From Lachnospiraceae bacterium (lineage in GTDB: Bacteria; Bacillota; Clostridia; Lachnospirales; Lachnospiraceae), in assembly GCA_017940415.1 (NCBI GenBank), contig JAGAYR010000003.1, forward strand, positions 47,748-111,747: 64,000 bases of DNA, given 5' to 3'. The notes under the pieces are model-generated. The model was given only the letters and a program-made list of their open reading frames with translations. It made no database searches and was not told where the DNA came from. Shown in pieces: positions 7,863 through 17,314 of the stretch. Positions within the stretch are counted from its first letter, which is position 1, and each line of letters opens with the position of its first letter. The translations under genes were made by a program, and so were the position numbers.

Positions 7863-10328
7863 TTACTCGTATTTGAGCTGTTCCGAAAGTTTCATCTTCT
7901 TCAGATTCTTGATAGGGAACAGGGTTGTCAGTGTGAACACCACTATCATGACTGCATAAAACAAAACTACCGTTAAGGGATTGAAATTAAAGTACATCAA
8001 AACGGATTCCGAATTTTCGACAGCTCTCTTTATGACTGTTATGAGCAGCAGACCGATAATGGTTCCCGAAGTAACTGCAGTGACGGATGTAATGAGCATC
8101 TCTCTGATCAGGATTCCCGAAAGAGTACGCTTACTCATGGATGTAGATACCATTACCGCACACTCCTTCTTTCTTCCCTCGAAACCGATAAGCTGATTGG
8201 TGACCATTCCGATGCAGGTCATGCCCAAGGCAACAGCGATGACGATAAAGAGAACTCTTTCCGATGATGCGTTATCTTTCTCATTTTCCTCTATCATTTC
8301 CGCTTTGGTCTGAACCTTGGAAACAGAACCTACGGCATATTTATCGATAATGTCTCTTACACCTTCGGGATCATCGCTTTTGATAAGAATATATCCCGGC
8401 ATGTCATGATATATACTCTTGTATTCCGCTTCGGAAACTACGAAATTATTTTTTACTGATTCATAGTCATCCATCTTAAAGAATGAAACGACTTCGTATT
8501 CTTTTTCGATGGGGAAAACACCTGAAGAATTGAATGTAAGCTTAATGGTATCTCCCACGGATACGCCGTTTCTTCCGGCCCAGACTTTCTCAACACATAC
8601 GGTACCTTCTTCAAGTGATTCGGGCACTCCGTCAAGTGCATGATAGAATCTGAAACCGCCTTCGGGAAGACCGATGATCTGACAGGTTTTTTCCGTTTTA
8701 TCATCGCCTATGGTAACGTAGTCCAATGAGTAATATACATACTCAAGATCATTAACGCCGTCCAGATATTGAATGAAAGAAAGCTGCTTCATCTTTCCGG
8801 AACATGTAACGATTGTATCGCAATCATAAACATCCGAATTAAACAATCCCGACATTGCCATTGCGATAACATAGATAAGAATGCACATGGCTGCGGATGT
8901 GGCACACAATACTCCGCTTCCTACCGTACTCTTTCTTGACATGGCCTCACCGGAAGCAAGATACATTTTTCCGTTTTCTCTCTTCTCGGAAATCTTTGTG
9001 ATCAATCCTGTAACAAATTTAAGGATTCTCGGGAACAAAAGTGCAAGAGCGATAACCGAAGTGATGAGACATATTCCCGCACCGAATAAAGATTTACCGA
9101 AAATGCATGAAAGAAGTGCTATGACACACATGATTATTCCGACTACGGTACCGCTTTTACTGAATTTGTATTCCGTATCTCTGTTATCAAAGATGATGTC
9201 TCTGATGGATGTATTAAGCGCTTTAAGAACTGCCTTGAGAGGTATGAGACACTCGATCAGAACAGCGGATAATATAACTGTCGCAATAAGTGCGATCGAT
9301 ACTTCGGGAATATCAAAATGTACTTCAAGACCCGCAGATGATACATCGAAAAGTGTTTCCATCATGGGACCTCTTAATAACAGATAGAGCCATACTCCGG
9401 GAATACTTCCCAAAAGTGCATACATGACATTTTCCATCAAAAGAACTACTGCCGTCTGTGCAGAACTCAGTCCCAGGCTTCGAAGAGTACCGATGAAAGA
9501 CATTCTCTCACCGACGATCCTTTCACAGATGGAGAAGGTTATGAATACAACAAGCAGGAAAGTGACGGCAAAGAGAATAAACAAAATACCGTAAAGCTCA
9601 TTCATCATAGCCTCGATCTCTTCGGTCATGGCATATCTCTGAACATCGTCCGACTTGAATTCCTCTTTGAGAATGCTTTCCGCTTCATCGATCTTCGTAT
9701 TATCGATGATGTCTATCATCATGGTTCCGGATACGGGTTTTCCGCATGTAAGAATGTCTGCGGTCTCATCATTTACTACAGCGTTATAATCCTGGAAAAG
9801 GAGATTTTTAAGATCGGCCTTAACAATTTTGATGATCTTAAATTCATGAACATCTCCTGCAAGATCGTGGATATTAGCCATATCTCCTTCACTGTATCCG
9901 CAGGCTTCCGCAACCTTATCGGTTATGATGATCTCGCCTGTCTTTAAATCCGCATCATCAAGATAACCCATGGCAACAGCCACTTCAGGATCGACGCCGT
10001 ATATATACATATCTTCCATCTTTACAAAAGCATACTCACCTTCAATGTCGGTATAGATGGAATCGTTAACGCCCCTCAGTCTGAAGGCATTATACTCGGG
10101 AAGATTTTCCGGCAGCTTGGATACGTCACAAATTCTCATGTTTACACCAAGATCTGCTTCTCCGGTCATGGAACTTAAAAGATCATTTATCAGATTTTTT
10201 TCTGTCTTTGCAAGATCAAAGCAGAACATTGCGGAAAGTGCGCAGAAAAAGATCGAGAAAATTACAAGCAGCGATCTTAAGGGCTTTCCGAATGTATTCT
10301 TTATAACTGTTTTTAAAATAATTCTCAT
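7863..10328 (-). CDS. FtsX/MacB-like ABC transporter permease
   Basis: An 821-residue integral membrane protein with the architecture of a full-length FtsX-type permease. It has an N-terminal membrane segment (about residues 19-38), a large extracytoplasmic domain, three membrane segments (about 250-380), a linker with two or three further segments (about 395-500), a second extracytoplasmic domain and three C-terminal segments (about 700-815). The two halves look like duplicated FtsX units. Proteins of this type extrude peptides or lipoproteins or signal across the membrane. It lies 42 bp upstream of its ATPase and 15 bp downstream of an M13 peptidase gene. GGGAGGAATG precedes the start. Substrate unknown. 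Confidence 0.9.
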   Translation of the reverse strand: MRIILKTVIKNTFGKPLRSLLVIFSIFFCALSAMFCFDLAKTEKNLINDLLSSMTGEADLGVNMRICDVSKLPENLPEYNAFRLRGVNDSIYTDIEGEYAFVKMEDMYIYGVDPEVAVAMGYLDDADLKTGEIIITDKVAEACGYSEGDMANIHDLAGDVHEFKIIKIVKADLKNLLFQDYNAVVNDETADILTCGKPVSGTMMIDIIDNTKIDEAESILKEEFKSDDVQRYAMTEEIEAMMNELYGILFILFAVTFLLVVFITFSICERIVGERMSFIGTLRSLGLSSAQTAVVLLMENVMYALLGSIPGVWLYLLLRGPMMETLFDVSSAGLEVHFDIPEVSIALIATVILSAVLIECLIPLKAVLKALNTSIRDIIFDNRDTEYKFSKSGTVVGIIMCVIALLSCIFGKSLFGAGICLITSVIALALLFPRILKFVTGLITKISEKRENGKMYLASGEAMSRKSTVGSGVLCATSAAMCILIYVIAMAMSGLFNSDVYDCDTIVTCSGKMKQLSFIQYLDGVNDLEYVYYSLDYVTIGDDKTEKTCQIIGLPEGGFRFYHALDGVPESLEEGTVCVEKVWAGRNGVSVGDTIKLTFNSSGVFPIEKEYEVVSFFKMDDYESVKNNFVVSEAEYKSIYHDMPGYILIKSDDPEGVRDIIDKYAVGSVSKVQTKAEMIEENEKDNASSERVLFIVIAVALGMTCIGMVTNQLIGFEGRKKECAVMVSTSMSKRTLSGILIREMLITSVTAVTSGTIIGLLLITVIKRAVENSESVLMYFNFNPLTVVLFYAVMIVVFTLTTLFPIKNLKKMKLSEQLKYE

Positions 10329-10343
10329 TCTTTCATTCCTCCC

Positions 10344-12338
10344 TTAATGCCATCTTGAGATTCTGTCCTCGGGAGCGATATACATACCGTCTCCTTCGGT
10401 AACGTCATATGTCTCATAGAAAACATCAAGAGTAGACAAAATCGCATTTACTCTGATGATCGCAGGACTGTGTTCATCGGAATCTATTTGATCGATGAGT
10501 GCGGAATCAACTCTCTTCTCAGACCATATCTTTGCAAAATTGGTAAAAAGAGCTTTCCTATCTTCATCAGTTGTTGCAAGCGATGAGATACATTCCATGG
10601 CTCCCAGATCCGCATAGTTTTCTCCGAGAGTCTGTTCGCCGTCAACATGGTATACTCCGAAAATAGTGAAATTATCTTCAAAATATCTTATTGCCGCTTC
10701 ATTTCGTGATAACAGCTTTTCATAATCCTCAGCCGCGATCCATGAAGGGTCATACATTCCGTCAGCATTAAAAAGAATACAGTTACTGTCAAAAGCATGT
10801 CCCATCTCATGAGCGATTACCATTCCGAGTCCTCCGAGATTCGTATAGTAATCGGCATTTATATCAAAGAAAGGATCCAGCATGATCGCAACGGTTATGT
10901 TGATGTTGTTGTATGAGGGGTTATAGCATGCATTTAAAATCTGCATCTGCATCATGACAGACTCTCTGTCAAATTCCTCATCAAGCTGATCGATCATTTC
11001 CCTGATGCCCTGTCTGGTGTAGCTTAAATAGAATTCATAATAGTCCTTACCGGTTATATTTTTATATACGGAATTGTCATGTCTTACTACATCGGCTCCC
11101 GTTACATAAACAATATTTTCAAGCTTTTCCAAAAGACCCGCTCTTGTTTCTTCACTCAGCCAGTCCGCATCACCGATAAGATGTCTGTAACCCTCCTTTA
11201 TGTCATCACACATAGCGATAAGGGCATCATCCATCTCCTGTGTATAATACTTTTCTACATATATGGGATCGGTTTCCCCGGAAAATACACCCGAGATCTC
11301 ATCAAGTATCCTGTCTTCATCTGAGGAATAATCAATGGTGGTATATTTTTCCAACGCATCATACCCGTATACGATAAATCTGCGATATTTATTGATGAGA
11401 TTTACCATATCCCAGGCTTTGAGAGCATCAAGTCTTTCTTCGGTAAGAATTTCACCGAGATAGCGGAGCTGCTCAGGATCGTATATACCGAACTTATCCA
11501 GATGTTTTTTGTCTACTCCCATCTTGGTAAGATAATCTTCTATATCTATACCGGGGAGAAGTTCTTTTATCTGGTCCGAAGAATAAACATTGAAGTAAGT
11601 AAAAGGCATTGCGGCTTTCGCAATTTCCATATCGGTCTTGTTAAACAGATCCAGTGCGATATATCCGAAAGCGGTTCCCGCATTATCGGAATACTCCACA
11701 TCATGTCCCATGGCCTGCATTGCGGCGCTGCCGTAGTTTTTAAGAGAATTGAGGCTTGCATAAGAATCTTCCAATTCTTCAAAAACCACATCTACCACGC
11801 CCGTATACTGACAAAAAGTAAGGATCTTCTCTCCCGAAGCCAGGTAATTATCATCGACGGCTATATTAAATACATTACCTACTCCGTACTCTCTCTGAAG
11901 TTTTGCATCCACCTCGAGAAATTCTTCAACGGTTCCAACTTCATCGATCTCATGAAGAAGCGCATCCAGTTCTGCAGGAACGGGAGTGTTCTCAAAATCG
12001 TAAGCAGAATATTTATCATATGCGGCCTTAATGATGGCTTCCTCCGAACCGGGTTCATATCCGCTTCCTGCAGCCACTTCGCGTATGATATCTTTGATCC
12101 GGTCTTCCGTAAGTTCGCTGTCAAAGCTTCCTCCGGCTGCCATTGCTCCATATTCAAATTCCGCATCAGCCAGAGTTTCCTCGTTGATAAAACGATAGAA
12201 ATCATCCTGTGCCCTAGCAGGAGGAAGATCTATAACTTCACTTTCCTGCTCTTCGGGAATTTCCATATTTACTCCGCATCCCGACAGCATACCTATTGCC
12301 ATACTGATGCAAAGCATTATCCCGATCTTTTTTCTCAT
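10344..12338 (-). CDS. M13 (neprilysin-like) zinc metallopeptidase, lipoprotein
   Basis: A 664-residue secreted enzyme. The N-terminus has a lipoprotein signal with lipobox LSGC, so it should be anchored on the outer face. The catalytic zinc motif HEMGH is near residues 510-514, with the third ligand in GENYADLGA near 572-580, as in neprilysin/PepO. The upstream NACYNPSYNNINI matches the NAxY substrate-binding strand. The family length is about 650 residues, so the protein is complete. The ATG at 12338 is preferred because GGAGG lies 6 nt upstream; an ATG two codons earlier overlaps that site. It overlaps closely with the preceding membrane gene and belongs to the ABC operon, where it may process an exported peptide. 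Confidence 0.92.
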   Translation of the reverse strand: MRKKIGIMLCISMAIGMLSGCGVNMEIPEEQESEVIDLPPARAQDDFYRFINEETLADAEFEYGAMAAGGSFDSELTEDRIKDIIREVAAGSGYEPGSEEAIIKAAYDKYSAYDFENTPVPAELDALLHEIDEVGTVEEFLEVDAKLQREYGVGNVFNIAVDDNYLASGEKILTFCQYTGVVDVVFEELEDSYASLNSLKNYGSAAMQAMGHDVEYSDNAGTAFGYIALDLFNKTDMEIAKAAMPFTYFNVYSSDQIKELLPGIDIEDYLTKMGVDKKHLDKFGIYDPEQLRYLGEILTEERLDALKAWDMVNLINKYRRFIVYGYDALEKYTTIDYSSDEDRILDEISGVFSGETDPIYVEKYYTQEMDDALIAMCDDIKEGYRHLIGDADWLSEETRAGLLEKLENIVYVTGADVVRHDNSVYKNITGKDYYEFYLSYTRQGIREMIDQLDEEFDRESVMMQMQILNACYNPSYNNINITVAIMLDPFFDINADYYTNLGGLGMVIAHEMGHAFDSNCILFNADGMYDPSWIAAEDYEKLLSRNEAAIRYFEDNFTIFGVYHVDGEQTLGENYADLGAMECISSLATTDEDRKALFTNFAKIWSEKRVDSALIDQIDSDEHSPAIIRVNAILSTLDVFYETYDVTEGDGMYIAPEDRISRWH

Positions 12339-12340
12339 AA

Positions 12341-12847
12341 TCATCCTCCGTAATATACATTGTCTTCGGTCATTTTTTCTTCCGAAGCAGTTATATCTCC
12401 TATAATTCCGAATCTTCCCATGGCTACTACGATCAAAACTCCCGCGGCCAGATTAAAGGGAAGTGTGACAATGCTGATTGCCTGCGACACAGCGGAAAGT
12501 GCAACAAGACTTTCCTCTCCCTGACGGGCTGCAAGCACAGAGCCTGCCATGGTTAAAAAATAATTACCTATACTCGGGAGACAATACGCGATAAGCATTA
12601 TGATCCCGATCACCCGGTTATGTTTTCCTTTACAGGAATTCATGATGAAATAAAAAGCGATATAAAGCGCGAGTGTGATCAAACTGCCGATTATCGTAAT
12701 CGGAAAAACTCTGCCGTCATATTCAATGGTAGAAAAGATGTTTACTATCATCGGGGTATTCAGTGCACATAAAACACTTAAAAGTATTGATATGCCGTAC
12801 ACGATAATTCCGGCCATCATAGGAACGCGTACTCTCTTATCTAGCAT
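12341..12847 (-). CDS. Four-helix membrane protein, first gene of the M13/ABC operon
   Basis: A 168-residue hydrophobic protein with four predicted membrane segments (about residues 12-32, 48-68, 78-100 and 120-145) and a short acidic cytoplasmic tail. I do not recognise the family; the AYCLPSIGNYFLTMAG segment gives no clear match. AAAGGAGG precedes the start. Its stop codon is adjacent to the start of the M13 peptidase, so the two are probably translationally coupled. Likely a membrane partner of the peptidase or permease. Confidence 0.75.
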   Translation of the reverse strand: MLDKRVRVPMMAGIIVYGISILLSVLCALNTPMIVNIFSTIEYDGRVFPITIIGSLITLALYIAFYFIMNSCKGKHNRVIGIIMLIAYCLPSIGNYFLTMAGSVLAARQGEESLVALSAVSQAISIVTLPFNLAAGVLIVVAMGRFGIIGDITASEEKMTEDNVYYGG

Positions 12848-12908
12848 AAATGCCTCCTTTTTTTAACATGGCTCTCTCCGGAGTTTCCAAAAGTCACAAA
12901 CTTTTTTT

Positions 12909-12936
12909 ATAATAACGTATATATGGGATTTTGCAA
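12909..12936 (-). promoter_or_regulatory. Candidate promoter of the M13/ABC operon
   Basis: On the minus strand TTGCAA (12931-12936), a 16-bp spacer and TATTAT (12909-12914) lie about 60 bp upstream of the first start codon at 12847. The match is reasonable, not perfect. Confidence 0.4.
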
Positions 12937-12986
12937 TACGTTTATAGATACCTTTATTGTTTCTTTATGGTATCTTTACAATTTGC

Positions 12987-13023
12987 AAAAAAATCCCCCC
13001 GAAGGATCATCCTTACGGGGGGT
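12987..13023 (-). terminator. Intrinsic terminator of the membrane-anchored XRE regulator
   Basis: A strong hairpin of C and G runs closed by GAAGGATCATCCTT (12995-13023) is followed on the minus strand by TTTTTTT. It separates the regulator gene from the ABC operon. Confidence 0.92.
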
Positions 13024-13031
13024 GTAGTTAA

Positions 13032-14228
13032 TCATTTGAAATCGGGAAACATCATATCGTTTAATGTGTCCTGATCAAGGGGTTCCGGTTTCTGAACATT
13101 TTCTTCCTGATATGGATTTCCGTTCTCCGCATTAAATCCGGCAAGCAGATATTTATCGGGAATATATTTGTGTACATCAAGATCAAGGAAATAATTGCAG
13201 AACCATATGGAGACATAAGTGATCTGTGTATTACCTGTGACACCTTCCGGTATCATCGCATATGTAAATCCGTGGTACTCATCACTGTTCATGGACACGA
13301 TGTCATAACCTTCGGGCTCTCCTGTTACAGTGTAGATTCCCAGATATTCCTCGCTTTCCAGAACAGACAGCCTTTCTATTTCCGAATCATATGCATCCGG
13401 ATCATATTCTGCGGTCATATAGATCACATACTGGGGATCCCAGGGATTGTAGTAGGTATATTGAAACTCCGTTACGTTCATATCCGAAGTGATATGCTCC
13501 GGCCAAATATCAAACATCTCACCGTTTGTTGTTGCATATCCGTTTTTCCAAATTTCTTCCTGCGTCTGTTCTATATGAATATATTTGTTGTAATCGGCAA
13601 TGTCCGTATCCGTTTCCGGCTTGTGAAACACCGAATCGATGAACAGTATTCCGAAAAAAATAAACAGAAAAATGAAAGTTCTCAAAAAATATAATATGGA
13701 AAGTATCAGCAAAACTATCGCCGATATCTTTATCGCCTTCATCGCCTTTTTGCTTTTGGTTACTTTCTCCAGCCTTCCGGTAACATAAAGCGTAAGCACC
13801 GACATTAATATAAGTGTGGTGATCAGTGTGATCATGGTCAGAGTATTTTTCAGCCCCGGTTCATAACCTATGGTCATAAGAACTATGGCTGTAATGGATG
13901 CAATTTCTCCGACTATGGCCATAATCTGTACCGATCTGAGGGTTTTACTTTTTTCGTTGCCTGCATAAGCCGCCATTTTATCTGCGACTTCCCTTGTTTC
14001 TTCATTCATCATCTCGTTTTTCCTTTCTCCGTCAATGATCTCCCTAACATCAACTTCGTAAAAGTCCGCTATTTCCACAAGAAGAGAAATATCCGGAAGG
14101 TTAGTTCCGTTTTCCCATCTGGATACAGATCTGGAACTGACATTGAATTCCTGAGCAAGCTGTTCCTGGGTCATCTTCTTCTCATTTCTAAGCGATCTCA
14201 AAAATTGTCCCGTTTTTTTCTGATCCAA
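13032..14228 (-). CDS. XRE regulator with membrane domain and extracytoplasmic region
   Basis: A 398-residue protein. Residues 1-60 form a Cro/C1 helix-turn-helix (MTQEQLAQEFNVSSRSVSRWENG), then a linker, three membrane segments (about 98-120, 128-148, 165-195) and about 190 residues outside, rich in Tyr, Asp and Glu with repeated YxxxxDPD patterns. Translation most likely starts at TTG 14228, because AAGGAGG lies 7 nt upstream; an upstream in-frame GTG at 14246 would place that site inside the coding sequence. Membrane-anchored one-component regulators of this type often control neighbouring ABC or peptidase genes in response to an external signal. It lies just upstream of the M13/ABC operon on the same strand. 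Confidence 0.8.
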   Translation of the reverse strand: MDQKKTGQFLRSLRNEKKMTQEQLAQEFNVSSRSVSRWENGTNLPDISLLVEIADFYEVDVREIIDGERKNEMMNEETREVADKMAAYAGNEKSKTLRSVQIMAIVGEIASITAIVLMTIGYEPGLKNTLTMITLITTLILMSVLTLYVTGRLEKVTKSKKAMKAIKISAIVLLILSILYFLRTFIFLFIFFGILFIDSVFHKPETDTDIADYNKYIHIEQTQEEIWKNGYATTNGEMFDIWPEHITSDMNVTEFQYTYYNPWDPQYVIYMTAEYDPDAYDSEIERLSVLESEEYLGIYTVTGEPEGYDIVSMNSDEYHGFTYAMIPEGVTGNTQITYVSIWFCNYFLDLDVHKYIPDKYLLAGFNAENGNPYQEENVQKPEPLDQDTLNDMMFPDFK

Positions 14229-14383
14229 CTTGTATCCTCCTTTCACGAATTATTCTGGGAAATCTTTCCGGAAAAAACCACGACACAAAGCGAGAGATGC
14301 CGATTTTTTACGGGCAGACATGGTGTGTCAGGTCCTGAAAATGCAGTAATATCAAGGGTTTCGCGGCTCGGACCTTAAAACAC

Positions 14384-14412
14384 ACTATAGCATAAGAAAA
14401 ACTTTTAGACAA
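14384..14412 (-). promoter_or_regulatory. Candidate promoter of the membrane-anchored XRE gene
   Basis: On the minus strand TTGTCT (14407-14412), a 17-bp spacer and TATAGT (14384-14389) match the sigma-A consensus well. The resulting leader would be about 150 nt, in which I see no riboswitch. Confidence 0.55.
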
Positions 14413-14446
14413 AAAAATCCGGCCGGCTATTCGCCGACCGGATTTT
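14411..14446 (-). terminator. Intrinsic terminator of the phosphoketolase gene
   Basis: Arms AAAATCCGGCCGGC (14414-14427) and GCCGACCGGATTTT (14433-14446) pair with one mismatch, followed on the minus strand by a T-run. It lies 45 bp past the stop codon at 14492 and touches the -35 box of the next promoter. Confidence 0.92.
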
Positions 14447-14491
14447 ACTAAAGGAGTTTATGAACTGTTAAAACTGTTTTATCTGAATTAA

Positions 14492-16885
14492 TTATTTGTG
14501 CTCCCACTTCCATCCGGCTACTTCGGGAAGATCTTCGCCGTACTGGTGGATGTACTGGGTGTGCTCAACAAGCTTGTCGCTCATCTTCTGGTAGAGGTAA
14601 GCACCTCTATTTCCGAGCTGAGGAAGATTCTTAAGTGCAAGCTGTACAAGGTGGAAACGATCCACATGGTTCTGAACACGTACATCGAAAGGAGTAGTGA
14701 TGGTACCTTCTTCTTTGTATCCGCGTACATGCATGAGACGATTGTTGTGACGTCTGTAAGTAAGCTCATGTACAAGGGATGCATATCCGTGGAAAGCAAA
14801 TACAACAGGCTTATCCTGGGTGAAGAGCATATCGTACTCGGCATCCTGAAGTCCGTGAGGATGCTCGTTTGCAGGCTGGAGCTTGAAGAGGTCAACTACG
14901 TTGATGAAACGGATCTTGATCTCGGGAATCTCGCTCTTAAGGATTGATACTGCTGCAAGAGCCTCAAGAGTAGGAGTCTCACCTGCGCATGCAAATACGA
15001 TATCGGGATCCTGTCCCTGATCGTTGGAAGCCCACTCCCAGATTCCGATACCCTGAGTGCAGTGCTTAACTGCTTCGGGCATGGAGAGCCACTGAGGTCT
15101 GGGATGCTTGGATGCGACGATTACGTTTACATAGTTACGTGAACGGATGCAGTGATCGAAGCATGAAAGCAGGCAGTTAGCATCGGGGGGAAGATAGAGT
15201 CTTACGACGTCTGCCTTCTTATTAGCGATGTGATCCATAAATCCGGGATCCTGATGAGTGAATCCGTTGTGGTCCTGCTGCCATACGGTTGATGCCATGA
15301 TAAGGTTGAGAGATGCGATCTCCTCTCTCCAAGGAAGCTGGTTGCTTACCTTGAGCCACTTAGCATGCTGTGCAGCCATTGAGTCGATGATACGTGCGAA
15401 TGCTTCGTAAGTTGCGAAGAATCCATGACGTCCGGTGAGGAGATATCCCTCGAGCCATCCTTCGCACATATGCTCGGAAAGCATGGAGTCCATTACTCTT
15501 CCGTCTGCTGCAAGGTGATCGTCGTCATCGTAACGCTCTGCGTTCCAATCACGGTTCTCTGCCTCGAATACGGCATTGAGTCTGTTGGAGTTGGTCTCAT
15601 CGGGTCCGAAAATTCTGAAGTTCTTAGCTTCTTTGTTAAGCTTGAAGATATCTCTTACGAACTTGCCGAGCTCGATCATATCCTGACCGTCGCGCTCGCC
15701 GTGTCCCTGAGTATCAAATGCATAATCTCTGAAATCAGGAAGTCTGAGGTCTCTGAGAAGAAGTCCGCCGTTTCCGTGAGGGTTAGCACCGATTCTTGCA
15801 TTTCCTACGGGAGCAAGAGATCTGATATCCTCGAATGCTCTTCCGTTCTCGTCGAAGAGCTCTTCGGGCTTGTATGAACGGAGCCAATCCTCAAGGATCT
15901 TAAGATGCTCTTCGGGCTTCTCCATGGAGATGGGTACCTGGTGAGCAAGGAAGTTTCCTTCAATCTTCTTGCCGTCAACTACCTTAGGACCGGTCCATCC
16001 CTTGGGAGTACGGAGTACGATCATAGGCCATACGGGACGAGTGGTGTCACCGGTGGTACGAGCGTGCTCCTGAATAGCCTTGATCTTCTCGATAACGGTA
16101 TCAAGAGTCTCAGCCATGAGCTTGTGCATGGTCATAGGATCGTCGCCTTCTACGAAGTAAGGCTCCCAGCCGTTGCCGTGGAAGAAATCAACGATTTCCT
16201 GATGGCTCATTCTTGCGAATACGGTGGGGTTAGCGATCTTGTATCCGTTGAGGTGCATGATGGGAAGGACTGCACCGTCGGTTATGGGATTAAGGAATTT
16301 ATTTGACTGCCATGAAGTAGCGAGAGGTCCGGTCTCAGCCTCACCGTCTCCTACAGTTACTGCAGCGATAAGATCGGGGTTATCAAAAACTGCACCGAAT
16401 GCGTGAGCGATACCGTATCCGAGCTCACCACCCTCGTTGATGGAACCGGGAGTTTCGGGTGCACAGTGTGAAGGCATTCCTCCGGGGAATGAGAACTGCT
16501 TGAACAGTTTCTGCATACCGGATTCATCCTCTGAAATATTGGGATAAACCTCGGAATATGTTCCGTCAAGGTAGTCATTTGCGATATAGAAGTTTCCGCC
16601 GTGTCCGGGACCTGAAAGAAGAATAAGGTCGAGATCATATCTCTTGATGGCACGGTTTAAGTGTACGAAGACAAAGTTCTGTCCGGGTACGGTTCCCCAG
16701 TGTCCTACGATCTTCTTTTTAACCTGATCGATAGTAAGGGGTTTTCTGAGAAGGGGATTCTCAAGCAGGTAAAGCTGTCCTGCTGCGAGATAGTTGGCTG
16801 CGCGGAACCATCTGTCCATACGGCCGAGAAGCTCATCGGTGATCGGTCCCTTTTCGGGGATCATGACATCTGATGTTTCGTTCAT
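14492..16885 (-). CDS. xfp: Xylulose-5-phosphate/fructose-6-phosphate phosphoketolase
   Basis: A 797-residue thiamine-diphosphate enzyme that cleaves xylulose 5-phosphate (and often fructose 6-phosphate) with phosphate to acetyl phosphate plus glyceraldehyde 3-phosphate (or erythrose 4-phosphate). It is full length for the family. Visible landmarks are [17 protein letters not shown], the cofactor motif [14 protein letters not shown], the [13 protein letters not shown] segment, and PPDANCLL. It is cytosolic and provides a pentose route to acetyl phosphate and ATP. It is transcribed alone, with its own terminator. AAAGGAG precedes the start. Codon use is strongly biased, which suggests high expression. 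Confidence 0.97.
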   Translation of the reverse strand: MNETSDVMIPEKGPITDELLGRMDRWFRAANYLAAGQLYLLENPLLRKPLTIDQVKKKIVGHWGTVPGQNFVFVHLNRAIKRYDLDLILLSGPGHGGNFYIANDYLDGTYSEVYPNISEDESGMQKLFKQFSFPGGMPSHCAPETPGSINEGGELGYGIAHAFGAVFDNPDLIAAVTVGDGEAETGPLATSWQSNKFLNPITDGAVLPIMHLNGYKIANPTVFARMSHQEIVDFFHGNGWEPYFVEGDDPMTMHKLMAETLDTVIEKIKAIQEHARTTGDTTRPVWPMIVLRTPKGWTGPKVVDGKKIEGNFLAHQVPISMEKPEEHLKILEDWLRSYKPEELFDENGRAFEDIRSLAPVGNARIGANPHGNGGLLLRDLRLPDFRDYAFDTQGHGERDGQDMIELGKFVRDIFKLNKEAKNFRIFGPDETNSNRLNAVFEAENRDWNAERYDDDDHLAADGRVMDSMLSEHMCEGWLEGYLLTGRHGFFATYEAFARIIDSMAAQHAKWLKVSNQLPWREEIASLNLIMASTVWQQDHNGFTHQDPGFMDHIANKKADVVRLYLPPDANCLLSCFDHCIRSRNYVNVIVASKHPRPQWLSMPEAVKHCTQGIGIWEWASNDQGQDPDIVFACAGETPTLEALAAVSILKSEIPEIKIRFINVVDLFKLQPANEHPHGLQDAEYDMLFTQDKPVVFAFHGYASLVHELTYRRHNNRLMHVRGYKEEGTITTPFDVRVQNHVDRFHLVQLALKNLPQLGNRGAYLYQKMSDKLVEHTQYIHQYGEDLPEVAGWKWEHK

Positions 16886-17205
16886 GGAATAACTCCTTTC
16901 TTTTACGTCTTAGAAATCCATACGAATCTGCCATTATAATACTTTATAAATATTCATTTGTATCTCAGCCTATTGGTAATTATTGGGCAATTTTTGCTAA
17001 ATATTATACTTTCTTTTTATAAGCATTTACCTAAATGAAAAAATAATTACCAAATAAATGGTGCTGAATTAGTATTCTTTTTGCATAAAATGTCCACAAA
17101 TCGTACGGAAAATTCTAACGTAAAGGCAATTATCAACAACAATTAACGTTTTTTCAGAGAGTTTTTTATCTCTTATTTCCACTAATAACATATTTGAGTA
17201 AAAAT
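16886..17205. promoter_or_regulatory. AT-rich leader region of xfp with a 12-bp inverted repeat
   Basis: No gene is visible. TTGGTAATTATT (16973-16984) and AATAATTACCAA (17042-17053) form a perfect inverted pair 57 bp apart, about 90-170 bp upstream of the xfp start. A TATAAT on the minus strand (16933-16938) lacks a good -35 box. The rest is AT-rich and featureless. Confidence 0.3.
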
Positions 17206-17237
17206 AAAAAGGAAGTCTTCAAAAAGACTTCCTTTTT
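17206..17237 (-). terminator. Intrinsic terminator after tRNA-Arg
   Basis: Arms AAAAAGGAAGTCTT (17206-17219) and AAGACTTCCTTTTT (17224-17237) are perfectly complementary around a 4-nt loop, with T-rich sequence following on the minus strand. It closes the parA-to-tRNA unit. Confidence 0.9.
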
Positions 17238-17239
17238 AA

Positions 17240-17313
17240 CGTTCCCGGGCGGATTCGAACCGCCGGCCTTTCGCTTAGGAGGCGAACGCTCTATCCTGCT
17301 GAGCTACGGAAAC
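17240..17313 (-). tRNA. tRNA-Arg (anticodon CCT)
   Basis: A 74-nt cloverleaf can be drawn. The acceptor stem GTTTCCG pairs with CGGGAAC (one G-T pair), the T loop is GTTCGAATC, the D arm is GCTCAGCAGGATAGAGC, and the anticodon stem TTCGC/GCGAA encloses CTCCTAA, giving anticodon CCT for AGG codons. CCA is not encoded. The 5' end is one nucleotide after the stop codon of the DUF3881 gene, so it probably matures from the protein-coding transcript. Confidence 0.95.
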
Positions 17314-17314
17314 A

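Noticed and set aside
11502-12353. 283-codon plus-strand frame
   Set aside because: Antisense to the M13 peptidase, which has clear catalytic motifs.
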